NCBI GenBank assembly: GCA_026075535.2
Contig: AP026541.1
Span: 7,378,001 to 7,442,000, forward strand
DNA length: 64,000 bases
Origin: Tricholoma matsutake
Taxonomy: Eukaryota > Basidiomycota > Agaricomycetes > Agaricales > Tricholomataceae
Reading direction: 5' to 3'
Shown here piece by piece: positions 31,838 through 41,618 of the stretch. The number at the start of each line of letters is the position of its first letter. Positions within the stretch are counted from its first letter, which is position 1. A program made the translations under genes and the position numbers. A model generated the notes under the pieces. It was not told the DNA's origin and ran no database searches. It saw only the letters and a list, made by a program, of their open reading frames with translations.

Positions 31838-32310
31838 CGAACACACACTGGCACAATAATTACAGGAAGAGATCCGAACAAGTAAAAATGGGAATACTGC
31901 AAACCCCACAAACTCAATCTAAATTGCCTGCGACACAGAGGACTATGGAAAATACTACCGGTACACGTACATGCAGAAATCGAAGAACAGTTGACACATG
32001 TGCTCACATTGTCTGCACTGTGCCTACCACAAGGTGGTCAGGCACTTATCAGACATATACCTAACACGATTGGGAAATGAACACACGAGTGAAGGGAAAA
32101 GGAGGTCGGAAGGAGGCCTGCAGTCCTAAACGGCTCCAGCGAACCGGACCTCAGGGGGAGTAAATGCCATGGGCATGCTGTCTGAGGGGCAAGGACTGGG
32201 GCGAGGGTAGGCAAAAGGGGCCTTCGTTTAGATACTCTAGTATGTAAGGACCATTATAGGGCTCGCCCTGAGAGGTCAAAAAAATAACACAAAAAAAAAA
32301 AAAAAAAAAA
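31838..32310 (+). other. LINE-2 3' untranslated region and poly(A)
   Basis: About 450 bases of 3' untranslated sequence ending in a poly(A) of about 20 at 32291-32312. The last 250 bases resemble the reverse of 24850-25100, the LINE-1 tail. Confidence 0.75.
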
Positions 32311-32321
32311 AAGAGTTAGTG

Positions 32322-33096
32322 TGTCACATATTGAGCACCACTGGACACAAGGAGACATGACAATGGGATTTTAGGACACGATTGTGGCGCTTTGATGTCT
32401 TGATGAGATATTGGATCAATAGGACAGGTACCCATGATAAATCGTGACTCTATATGTTTCCCTTCTCATCATCTTTCATTTATTTTGTGATTTGCAAAGT
32501 TCTTTATTGTTTTATATCTTGCCTCATGTATTCCTCATGTTTTATTTCCTTTTAAGTACCATCTCTTCCAAACATATATAGCCTTGTACTAGCTACTTAG
32601 AACAACAGAATAGATCGCCCTCTCACACCAATTGTCTGATTTAAGAGCAATTCTCTTGAGTCCAAGCCTCTGGACTTAGTCTTGAAGTTCAGTGTTTTAT
32701 GCTGAACTTCTTTGAACTTCTCATACTAGCTTTTTGAAACATCATCTTTCGTCTATCCCCTCTCAAAGCCTTTCTACATCCTTATAGTCTATCCTCAGCC
32801 TTCGTCAAAATCGTCCTCGTCCTCTATAAGCCCTTAGAACTTCTTTGAACTTCTTTGAACATCTTTGAACATCTTTGAACATCTTTGAACCTCTTCAAAC
32901 TTTCCTTGAACATCATCGCAGCGCTTCATACACTCTCAAACCTCATCGAACATCATCGGACCCTCTCTAAAGTCGTTTCCCTAACCTTGGGCAGCGGTGA
33001 TATTTAGTACCACCTTGCAACCTTCCTCTAACTAGTGTTATACCATTCGAGGCCTTATTGTGGGTTTTGTTTGGGTTTCCTGGTCAAGCATCATCA
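32322..33096 (+). repeat. Gypsy E 5' LTR, second part
   Basis: Resumes after the LINE-2 target duplication. It contains the sequence TGATTTAAGAGC...CTTGAGTCCAAGCC and the run of TTTGAACATC repeats (about 32838-32890) also seen in the solo LTRs. It ends GGGTTTCCTGGTCAAGCATC with TCATCA at 33096, matching 51350-51372 and 52590-52618. A TATA-like ACATATATAGCC near 32572 may be the promoter. Confidence 0.85.
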
Positions 33097-33099
33097 TTT

Positions 33100-33117
33100 T
33101 GGAGCCCACTGCGAGGG
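33100..33117 (+). promoter_or_regulatory. Gypsy E primer binding site
   Basis: TGGAGCCCACTGCGAGGG starts 3 bases after the LTR end. TGG is the complement of a tRNA CCA end, so it has the position and form of a minus-strand primer site. The tRNA was not identified. Confidence 0.7.
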
Positions 33118-33134
33118 GTTTCTAAACCATTTCA

Positions 33135-34654
33135 TTGCCTAATCCATCTCAAATCTCCCGGCTTAGGCCAACACAAGCTAGAAACCTTCAAATTGACACT
33201 TGCCATGCCTTCAAATCTCTCGAACAATCAGGAGATATCCTAATTCCTGTTTCCAAAGCAGAATCTACTCACCGTCGACTATTCCCTTCACCTATCTCAT
33301 CGCCTTCAACATCATCCTCTACTTCTTCATCTTCATCATCTACCTCTTCATTCATCCTTCCAACAACTTCGACTCTACCATCATTCACCCAAGTTTTAAC
33401 CCCTACCCCTAGAAACATTGCATTCATGACTACACAAGCAACTATGCCAGCTTGTGGTCATTCCACAGCTCCGAAATTTGACCCCGCCCACCCGTGAGAA
33501 CTTCACAGATATTTTAACGAGCTTGAATTGCTTTTCTCAGTGTGCAATGTCACGAACTCCAAAGAAATGAAGAAGCACGCTTGTCGCTACCTCAATATCG
33601 ACACTTCCAAACTCTGGGAATTGATTCCAGAATACGACACTGGCATTTCATTCCAGAATTTTCACATCGCTATTCACCAACTGTACCCTGGTTCCAAAGA
33701 CAATTGGAAATGGTCAATTTCAGACATGGACAAACTCATTGGCGAACAACTTCGCATAGGTATTTACAACGTGAGCAATTTGGAATTATATTTTCGGTCA
33801 TTCTATAACATCACAAAGTTTCTATCTACTAAAGGCAGGATCTCCAATGCTGAACAAAGCAGAGCCTTTGTTCAGGGTTTCCAACCAGGTTTATGGCCTA
33901 GAATTGCTTGACGACTTGAACTAAAATTCCCCAATCACTACCCCGATGACCCCTACCCACTCAACAATATTCACGCAGCAGCAAAATTTGTTTCGCAGGA
34001 TCTATCGGTTTGGATTCGACATCGCTACTCAGTTCGCATTCTTCAGCACCTTCAGCAATCCCAACAACCTCGACATCTTTGCCTCAAATTAAATTGGAAG
34101 ATCTTATGGCAATTCTTGAGAAATTCGCAGCCACTCTCATAACCACTTTAGCAGGTTCGAAGACCACGAACACTACTCAACCTAATAGTGGATTTCATTC
34201 AGACCAGCTCGAAACTTTAGTTTGCATCTTTTGTGGGCTTACAGGACATTTCATTAGTGATTGCTTGGTTTGCCAGTCATATATCAATGAAGGAAAGTGT
34301 AAGAAGAACACTGAAGGCAAAATCATTCTTCCAAATGGTCAATTCACTCCTCGAAACATCCCCGGTCATTTTATCAAGGACAGGATTGATGAATGGACTT
34401 GATGAAACCCTCCATCTAATGTTACCCCTTCACTAATGTATAATATTGCACCTTCGACAGTTTCTTCGATGCCATCCAGAGGTGTTTACCAAATTACCGA
34501 CCTGTCTACAATGGCTGAAGATTGTATCACACAACTCAAACAAGAGATATATGCTTTACGAAGTGGTAGACCTTTTGCGCGAACTGATTCAAATGTGCCA
34601 ACAGTTCCCACCTCACAGCCTTTGATCCCTCAAATCCCTGCACCAGTCGAATGA
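33135..34654 (+). pseudogene. Gypsy E gag with CCHC zinc knuckle
   Basis: Plus-strand frames give gag: a Ser-rich N-terminus, ELHRYFNELELLFS, KKHACRYLNIDTSKLWELIP, a central helical region (YFRSFYNITKFLSTKGRI) and LELKFPNHYPDDPYPL. After a frame change near 33950 comes the knuckle region CIFCGLTGHFISDC (about 34225). TGA stops at 33495-33497 and 33909-33911 would each be CGA by a single transition, and two consecutive TGA occur at 34400-34405. The frame then runs on as a Pro/Thr-rich linker. The knuckle is followed by GKIILPNGQF, typical of this Gypsy lineage. Confidence 0.8.
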
Positions 34655-34684
34655 TTTGTCCCACAAGTACCAGCACCATCTATC

Positions 34685-35473
34685 TTGTCCACAGCAACCA
34701 ATCTACCTACTTCGAATTTGGCACCATCTTCGACCTCCGAAAAACCATTGCAACCAGTAATACATCCCTACAATGGTGCTAAAGAAAATTTGTATCTACT
34801 TCCCCATGAATGCAACTTCACATCGACAGGAAAAGCAAAAGATGGCCCATTGTACCATACCCAAGCCCCCATTCAAAAGGACAAATCACCAAAGACATCT
34901 TCAGTCGATCAATGAAAATGCCGATTATCACTCTAACCCCCAAAGAATTACTTTCACTATTGCCCAAAGTTCATATGAAATGGAAGGAACAGGTCACTGC
35001 GCGTCGTATCCAGCAACCCAAAGGAAATAACACTACAAATCTCCTTAACGATGACATTTTTGTAATTGATGACCCTTACGAAACATATATTAGCAGTCTT
35101 TGCCCTGGAGAAATACCTGAACCTTTCATCGCAGCCAAGGAATCACACTCTATTCTCTATTAGATTGGTCATTATGAACGTCAACAGCAGAAATCCAGTT
35201 GAAAGTGTAGTCGATCTGGGTTCATCGATCATCGCAATGTCAGAAGAAGTTTGTCACAAACTTGGTCTTGCATACGATCCTTCAATACACATCCCTCTAC
35301 AATCGGCTAACGGTGGTATTGACCAGAGTCTAGGTTTAGCATGGAACATACCTTGCGAAGTTGGTAGCATCACCCTCTACATGCAAATACATGTCATCCG
35401 CGATCCAGCCTACAACATTCTGCTTGGACAACCATTCTATGTTCTCACAGAAAGTACGGTGAAGAATTATTGA
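34685..35473 (+). pseudogene. Gypsy E aspartic protease region
   Basis: Linker frames (KSPKTSSVDQ; the other frame KDIFSRSMKMPIITLTPKEL) lead to the protease. MNVNSRNPVESVVDLGSSII gives the active-site block as DLG rather than D-S/T-G (about 35206-35230), then PCEVGSITLYMQIHVIRD and ILLGQPFYVLTESTVKNY. The frame shifts near 35050. Translation stops at 35473. The Ser-to-Leu change at the active-site loop suggests an inactive protease. Confidence 0.75.
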
Positions 35474-36140
35474 AACGAAGCACAAACAATAACTATATTC
35501 AATCCGAACTCAACATGATCCTGAGCTATTCCGACTATCCCCTGTCTAATCATCGAAGAAGAGTAGTTCACGAGGATTTTCACAACTAGAGGATAAAATC
35601 TCGGAGAATAACCAGTGCGCTCTCATCATTTCTTGTGACCATTCTAATTCCTCTATAACTATCAAGTACACTGCGAGTATTCCTGATATTGACTCCTTGA
35701 ATTCTTTGGACACTCCTTCCTTTTCCTCGATTCTTGCGAACTTATATTTAATGGCTAGACACCAGTATGCAACATTCTTATCGGCCTCGACGGCCACCTC
35801 TATGCATGATTATTATTTCCCCTCCCCACATCTTGTCAACTGACCCTATATACCCAATCTTTGCAGCCTTGAAGAAGAAATACAAACCAGTCACCCAGAA
35901 GGTTCAACCAGTAATTACCAAACTATCTGATCAATTTCGCATTATTCAAACAATCGCTGGCAACCCCCTCGAGAATATGCTGAAACTCAATCCTCATCCC
36001 CCATCATTTGTCCCCTCTCTCCGATATACACTCGAACACAAAGCTATTATTGACAAAAACCATCCTGGCAATTTCCTATGGCCAGAAGAATGAAAGCTTA
36101 TGCACAACTTTATCTGCAATCACAAAACAGGTTTTGCATG
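35474..36140. other. Degenerate Gypsy E linker between protease and RT
   Basis: No clear gene. Translations of broken plus-strand frames include KKKYKPVTQKVQPV and the tail IDKNHPGNFLWPEE (to 36093), which fit the segment that precedes RT in this lineage. Stops and shifts are frequent. Minus-strand frames here have no recognisable domain. Confidence 0.5.
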
Positions 36141-37225
36141 GACCAAACAAGAATGAGGAAGCTTTTGCCCTGACTTCTTTCCTCCTATCGAATTCCCCAT
36201 TATTCCTCACACTCCATGGGTCAAACATAATATCCCTATACCTCCTGGTCTGTACAAACAGATCTGCAAAATGCTGAAAAAAAGAAGATAGAAGCAGGAG
36301 TATATGAGTCGTCGAACTTGTCATATCAATTGCAATGGTTTTGCATTGTGAAGAAAGATGCAAAATCACTTCGAATCGTCCACAGTCTCGAACTGCTAAA
36401 TCAAGTAATAATTCAGCACTCTGGTGTCATCCTGATCCCCAAGCATCTAGCTGAACAGTTTGGGGGACATGCTTGTAGTGGAATGTTGGACCTATATGTC
36501 GCATTCGATGAAAGGAAAGTCGCAGAATCATCTCGAGATCTAACAACATTTCAGACACCTTTTGGAGCGCTTCGAATTGTCACCCTACCAATGGGTTGGA
36601 TGAACTCAGTTCCAATCTTACACAATGATGTCACATTCATCCTACAACCTGAAATCCCTCATATCACCATCCCTTACATCGACAATACACCAGTTAAGGG
36701 TCCGAAATCAGAATATCGAATGATCGGAGGATCTTATGAAATGATCACCGATAATCCAGGCATTCAACACTTTGTTTGGGAACATTTCAGGAATCTAAAT
36801 CATATAGTCCAATGCATGAAGTATTGCGGAGGAATCTTTTCTGGTCCGAAACTCTACCTTTGCATCGCCGAAATAATTGTTTTAGGTCACCGATGCAATA
36901 TTGAAGGTCGTATGGCCGATCCCACTTGCATCACAGCGGTTAGCAAATGGGGACCTTGTCGAAGCCTTACTGAAGTCAAGGCATTTTTAGGAACTATTGG
37001 AGTTTGTTGTATCTTTATTTGAAACTTTGCTCAATGTGCTACAGCTCTAATACACCTTACACAAAAAGATGTCCCTTTCGAATTCAGACCAAAGCAAATC
37101 GCAGCACAGGAAGACCTGAAGCAAGCACTCATCAATTCTCCAGCAATTTGCGCTATCAACTACTCATCTGATGCCCCAGTTATCCTATCAGTCGACACTT
37201 CATACATTGCTATTGGGTTCTTTCT
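36141..37225 (+). pseudogene. Gypsy E reverse transcriptase, truncated
   Basis: The plus-strand frame from about 36318 encodes RT: QLQWFCIVKKDAKSLRIVH, TTFQTPFGALRIVTLPMGWM, IPYIDNTPVKGP (about 36670-36705), GIQHFVWEHFRNLN, MKYCGGIFSGPKLYL, LTEVKAFLGTIGVCCIFI, then a stop and NFAQCATALIHLTQKDV. The catalytic YxDD box reads YIDN, so the second Asp is lost. Homologous agaricomycete elements carry YVDDVPVKGP here. The RNase H start (SVDTSYIAIGFF) is cut at 37225 by an unrelated repeat. Confidence 0.85.
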
Positions 37226-37277
37226 GGAAGGAAGCCAAAGCTTCCAACACTCAAGGACACGAGAACTATAAGGAACT
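37226..37277 (+). repeat. 52-bp repeat, left copy
   Basis: GGAAGGAAGCCAAAGCTTCC followed by AACACTCAAGGACACGAGAA and CTATAAGGAAC is repeated at 60863-60913 with one difference. It begins where the Gypsy E RNase H frame is cut. The two copies bracket 23.6 kb in direct orientation. It may be a terminal fragment of another element. Confidence 0.7.
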
Positions 37278-37597
37278 TAATATAATTCAACGGGGGAAAC
37301 TAGAATACAGTACATGTAATCGAGGTGTAGACTATATACTACTGGAATAACATGTGATAAAGGGTGCAGATGTAGATAAGGGATGCTGATGTAAGAGACA
37401 CTCTTACACTCTCTCATACTCCAAAAAAATGACCGGGGGGGGGAGGGCAGGTGGCAAGGTAAACGTGGTCTGGCTAACCAAAAATAACTTTACGCGTTCA
37501 CATGAACACTGAGTCAGAGTTGGACATGTGCAGTGCAGGGATGTTCTGGACATTGACATGGATGTGGCTGGTGAAGGGGCGGGACAGGGCATCAGTG
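37278..37597. other. Spacer after the 52-bp repeat
   Basis: About 320 bases without recognised genes. It contains a G run near 37434-37446 (GACCGGGGGGGGGAGG). From about 37500 the degenerate low-complexity repeat region begins. Confidence 0.35.
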
Positions 37598-37790
37598 GGA
37601 CAGGTAGCATGGATGGGACTGGAGGCATGGATGGGACTGGTGGCATGGACGGGACTGGTGGCATGGACGGGACTGGTGGCATGGACGGGACTGGTGGCAT
37701 GGACGGGACTGGTGGCATGGACGGGACTGGTGGCATGGACGGGACTGGTGGCATGGATGGGACTGGTGGCATGGACAGTGCTAGTGACGT
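37598..37790 (+). repeat. 18-bp minisatellite
   Basis: About ten tandem units of GGCATGGACGGGACTGGT, some with ATGG for ACGG. Because 18 is a multiple of 3, all frames stay open and give simple periodic strings (for example Met-Asp-Gly-Thr-Gly-Gly, or Pro-Val-Pro-Ser-Met-Pro on the minus strand). These are not treated as genes. Confidence 0.92.
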
Positions 37791-38720
37791 GGACGGGGGA
37801 TGTAGTTGAGTGCAGGGGAGGTGATGTGGATGGGGTACGTGGACAGGGCTGTTAATGAGAGACAGCACGTTCCACTGAACATGCATCCTTGTTGTTGGGG
37901 TCAAGAGGTGAATACGGGGTGTATGCAGGTGAGTATGCTGTGGGCAATGCAGGCAGGTGTGTGAGACATGGGGAGCACAGCTGGCATTGGCAACAATTAC
38001 ATGGTGCATGACAGTGAGCTTGAGGGGCATAATGGGAGCAAGTGGGTATGGGAGAGAACATTGTTTGCCCAGGTGATCTGGATGAGGAGAGGGACGAATG
38101 GGTGGAGGATTGTAGTATGTCGTGGCATTGGTGCAGACAAAAGGTGGTGGCAGAGTTGATCGACTCAGTGGGGCTGTTGCATTTGTGTAGGTCACAGGAG
38201 ACAGGGGGTGTGTGCATTGTCATAAGATGTTAGAAATGGTGGGGGTAGGCCAGAGTCATCTGCTGAGGAGACAACCAATGACGAACTACAGGCAGGGAAA
38301 GAGATTCGGTAGGTCGGTGCATGGCGATGAGCTGGGGGGACCTGGAATGAGTGGGGCGATGAGCAGGGGGGGAACTGGAATGAGTCAGGATGATGGAGGG
38401 GTGAACAGCATGCAGGCTGTGTAGGCGGCCTAATTGATGATGTGGCAGGGGTGTATCAGGCAGGTCCTGGCGAGACAGTGCATCCACAGTCTGACTGTCT
38501 GCCTGTGGCCAGCTGGGATTTCGGGACAGGGACTGGGGGTTTGGGACCTTTGTTTGGGGTTCAGGGTGGACCAGAGTCATTCCATTGAGTAGATGATGCA
38601 TTTTGATGAATGTGTTTGCTCGTCGCCTTGTGAATTGGCCTGCTGGGCTGTAGTAGACCATCTCTGTACGTCACGTAGGGCCTGACGATGGATTTCTGGG
38701 ATGTAGCGGTCATATGAGTG
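37791..38720. other. Degenerate low-complexity repeat region, part 1
   Basis: GT/GGTG-rich sequence with no recognised gene. It shares motifs with 49109-49806, 51373-51601, 52619-54208 and 60074-60862, so these five blocks look like one region opened by later insertions. GAGTG (38716-38720) is the target duplicated by Gypsy F. Confidence 0.5.
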
Positions 38721-38919
38721 TGTTGTGAGTTGGAGGGGGGTCCCTTAAGATCATGCAGGAGCTAAACACAAATAACGTATATTGTTGTGTGTACTCGAGG
38801 TGGTAGTAAAAGGATTGCTTATGTAAAATAGAAGGCTGGTCCCTTTATAGGGGCCAGCCAGGTCAATAGCAAAGAAATATAATATATACAAATGCAGGGT
38901 CAAGCCCCGGGTCACCACA
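38721..38919 (-). repeat. Gypsy F 3' LTR
   Basis: 199 bp. Minus-strand start TGTGGTGACCCGGGGCTTG at 38919. Contains the palindrome TGGCTGGCCCCTATAAAGGG, including a TATAAA-like box on the minus strand. Confidence 0.92.
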
Positions 38920-38932
38920 CCCTCCCCCTTAG
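38920..38932 (-). promoter_or_regulatory. Gypsy F polypurine tract
   Basis: The minus strand reads CTAAGGGGGAGGG immediately before the 3' LTR. About 130 bases separate it from the end of ORF X2. Confidence 0.8.
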
Positions 38933-39065
38933 GCTTTGTCCAGGGGAGAAGCATAATGTTTTGAGTAAGTAGACGATCTCAAAGAGAGTATCGTCTGGCA
39001 TGGGGGTATTGTTGGGGTACGACGAGGTGAATCAATTTGTTTGTTTATTAAAAAATGTGATGACC

Positions 39066-40031
39066 TTATTTAGTAGGGTTGTCGGGGATGTGGGTATCGT
39101 CGAGGCTCAACGATGATATGTTGGACTCGTCGAGGTTCGACGAGGAATCAGGGAGGTTGATGTTGACTATCATACGTCTAACTTCCTCCGGAGTTGTGGG
39201 TATGGGGTCTTCGCGCTCATAATCGGGCGCGGAAGAAAGCAGGGTCATTTCATTGTTTGATGCCAATGAAGACAATTGGGATATGGGTGTCTCTGGGGAG
39301 TTCCCCAGAGCCGAGGTGTCCGTTGTTTGCCCTTCATCAAGAGGGAAACGGTCCTTATCAATGGTGGACTTATCGATGGTGAATGTTTCATCGTCGGATG
39401 AAGAGATGGAGTTGGTGGTATCACCGTCGTCCTCAGTGTCTCTAACTTTTCGCAGCTTGGTAGATGCGACTGGAGTGAATTTGCTAATGGGCTTCTTGTG
39501 CCTGTTAGGAGGGATGCCGGTGGCGACTCTCCTAGCTCTCTTCAAGGCCTTCTTCTGGCCTTGAGTCGCCTTGACAATGAGGGGGGATCCGGACCATCCT
39601 GAGGTCGGATTGTTCTCCAGGGAATATTCCTCTGGAGGAGTTGGATGCCAGCCAGACTGATATGAAGGTCTGGCGCTGGCAGGGGGTTGGATGTCCATGC
39701 GAGAGGTGCTCGTGTGCATAGATGCAGATAGTCCAGCGGAGAATCCGGAGGACGGGGCAGTGGAAGTCATTGATTCAGGGCGAGGTCGCCCTGAATGAGA
39801 GGGAGCTCCGCCCCTGGTGGGAGCAGTGGATTCTCTTTTTCTTTTTCTTTGTGGCTCTCGAAGGGCCACATTGTTAGGCCCAGCAATCCACCACCAGGGT
39901 TCAGACATCAGAGGAGCATCCTCTGAACAGGTATTTTGATGTTGCCGCAGATGTCTTATGATGTCTGCAGCGGTAGAAGACCAAATGGGAAGAGTTGGCA
40001 GTAGCCATCGCTGTAAGCCAGCCGATGGCAT
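39066..40031 (-). CDS. Gypsy F extra ORF X2, unknown protein
   Basis: An open 321-codon minus-strand frame downstream of integrase. No recognised domain. The N-terminal 60 residues are hydrophobic/aromatic (LQRWLLPTLPIWSSTAADII, SEPWWWIAGPNNVAL). A basic patch (REPQRKRKRES) and a second basic cluster (GQKKALKRARR, NRHKKP) resemble nuclear localisation signals. The C-terminal third is acidic and Ser/Asp-rich (RDTEDDGDTTNSISSSDDET). It overlaps the end of X1 in another frame. The lack of stops in an element otherwise full of TGAs is notable, but it may simply have had few CGA codons. Not a transmembrane envelope-like protein by composition. Confidence 0.55.
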   Translation of the reverse strand: MPSAGLQRWLLPTLPIWSSTAADIIRHLRQHQNTCSEDAPLMSEPWWWIAGPNNVALREPQRKRKRESTAPTRGGAPSHSGRPRPESMTSTAPSSGFSAGLSASMHTSTSRMDIQPPASARPSYQSGWHPTPPEEYSLENNPTSGWSGSPLIVKATQGQKKALKRARRVATGIPPNRHKKPISKFTPVASTKLRKVRDTEDDGDTTNSISSSDDETFTIDKSTIDKDRFPLDEGQTTDTSALGNSPETPISQLSSLASNNEMTLLSSAPDYEREDPIPTTPEEVRRMIVNINLPDSSSNLDESNISSLSLDDTHIPDNPTK

Positions 40032-41484
40032 AGTGAGAACCTTCTCAGACTTCCTCGTCTGAGACTCCCATAGAAGCGAGGTGTTGTACGATGTCCTCGA
40101 GGGAAATTGTATTGCTGCTGATTGGCATAGGCTGCCGACGGTGCACGGGGGACTGTGAGAGGTGTTTGCGCTCTCGAATCTGTCAGTACAATCCCGGCGT
40201 GGCTAGTACCTCCACAATATGAAGGTAGAGAAGTAGTTTGGCTTCAGGGGAGAGCCCTGAAGGAATCTGTTGATGAAGCAGGAGTTGTCCCCTGACATGT
40301 GGGAGGGAGACCCTCTGTTTGTCCAGTATGGTACCAGGGTGGGATCGCCACTGGTACAGGTGTCGGTGCATGAATCGCACCCATGTTTCAGCAGAATCCA
40401 GGAGCGAGGGTTGCTCCAGGCGAGTAGGGTCATTGAGTCAGTGTAATCCTCGAGCCGACTGCATTTGAACAGGGAGCCAACCGGGTAATCTCCAGTGGGC
40501 AAGGGCATAAGTCATCAGGGGTGTTCAAGCCCCTGAAGGAGTGTCATTGACGAACCACATGTACTCGCACATTCGTTCCAACATTGCAAAGTTCCCGGAG
40601 GTGTGGGCCATCCAGGACCAGCTATCAAATTCCTCAGTGTTCTGAGGAATGGATGTAGGAACTTGGCCATGCAGCTTGGGAGCTGGTTTCCAGTTCGCTG
40701 TCCTGGGAACATCAGGGCCCGAGAATGTATACCTCGGGGGTGGAAGGTTAGGAAGAGGTGGGTAGACCTCGTTCATGTTAACGTCCTCGTCAGGGACGAC
40801 GGGGCGGGGAGCAGGAGGTGGAGCAGGCCAAGCAGGAGGTGGAGCAGGCCGAGAGGCTGCACTGGCATACGAATTACCCTGAGGTCTGTCGGGGTAAGGA
40901 GAGGGTTCACGAGTACGAGCTCGCTTGGATGAATGTCCATTGAGCTGCTCGTGCAGGTGCTCATTCTCATCCTCCAGGTTCCGGATGGTATCCTGGAGGG
41001 CAGCAATATCTTTTTCGTATTCATCATAAACACGATTGGCTCTGGCGAGAGTGCCAGAGTTAATTTCCGAATCTCGACGCTTCTTCGCGTCGAAATATTC
41101 ATCATCGTGGTCATACACGTGGGTGTACACGTGTAAAGCGTAGCTCTTGCAGATGTTGCAAGTGCCTCGGTGAAGGACGATGCCTTCACCGTCAATCCTC
41201 CAATCTCCGGTAGCGGAAGAGCTGGTGCCCACACCAGCTCACCGGTTTTGTTCTTCTCTAGCAGAATGTCTGCTAGCGCTGATGGCTTCTTCGATCTCAC
41301 CAGGGCTTGGCGAGCAATGGTGTCGAGTGTTGCTGCTGCTCAAGCCGGTGGGCTCGAGCTCTCTCTGCTTCTCCTTCCCCCTTCGAGACCGGCCACTGGG
41401 GCCTGTCTCACGCGTCTGGCTAGGTTTGCTATCATCGAAATCGCCCCCCATGGGGTTGTCCTTGTCAGGTGGAACACTCGCCAT
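39901..41484 (-). pseudogene. Gypsy F extra ORF X1, coiled-coil protein with internal TGAs
   Basis: One minus-strand frame of 528 codons from MASVPPDKD (41484) to TGA 39903-39901. A polar, charged N-terminus is followed by a Cys/His cluster, CNICKSYALHVYTH (C-x2-C-x5-H-x3-H, about 41155). A strong coiled coil (YEKDIAALQDTIRNLEDENE, about 41020-40950), a Pro-rich segment (PPPAWPAPPPAPRP), and conserved-looking W-rich blocks (SWSWMAHTSGNFAML, YEW-like MWFVNDT) come after. Five internal TGAs (41241, 40527, 40440, 40185, 40047 as first bases) each fit a former CGA. No known domain was recognised. Such a frame after pol is not part of a standard Gypsy. Confidence 0.55.
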
Positions 41485-41618
41485 GGTAATGTACCAAGCG
41501 ATGAAGGAAGAAAAAAAAATTGAAACTCCATGCATTGTGATGTACAGTTGCAGAGTTTGAAACCTGCTGGACACTTACACGCCCAAATGACTTCGAAATT
41601 TTGAAGTAGCTAAGTTCG

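Larger units (their letters stand above)
24141..32310 (+). mobile_element. LINE-2, 5'-truncated Tad-like LINE
   Basis: A plus-strand LINE fragment starts within ORF2 (24141) and ends in a long poly(A) at 32290-32312. The 11-bp duplication AAGAGTTAGTG flanks it (24130-24140 and 32311-32321). It keeps the C-terminal part of ORF2 including the RNase H domain. The full-length LINE-1 is inserted at 24828. The two are relatives in opposite orientation. 5' truncation is the normal result of incomplete target-primed reverse transcription. Confidence 0.88.
23875..37225 (+). mobile_element. Gypsy E, LTR retrotransposon with nested LINEs
   Basis: The 5' LTR (TGATAGGTCC start at 23875, end TCATCA at 33096) is split by LINE-2. 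Without it the LTR is about 1.04 kb, similar to the solo LTR at 51602-52618. A primer binding site follows at about 33100. Gag, zinc knuckle, protease and RT follow on the plus strand up to about 37225. There the coding sequence stops at a repeat shared with 60863. No 3' LTR is seen downstream in direct continuation, so E is truncated or interrupted. It lies in the RT of Gypsy B. Confidence 0.82.

Noticed and set aside
37404..38195. 263-codon minus-strand open frame, Pro/Ser/Met-rich
   Set aside because: It is produced by the 18-bp minisatellite, whose unit length keeps all frames open. No domain or codon pattern of a real protein.
39066..41484. Envelope-like gene in Gypsy F
   Set aside because: No signal peptide, membrane segments or glycosylation-rich ectodomain in X1 or X2; the location alone is not enough.
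41170..41560. Plus-strand frames of 117-126 codons in Gypsy F
   Set aside because: Antisense to ORF X1; they have no features of their own.
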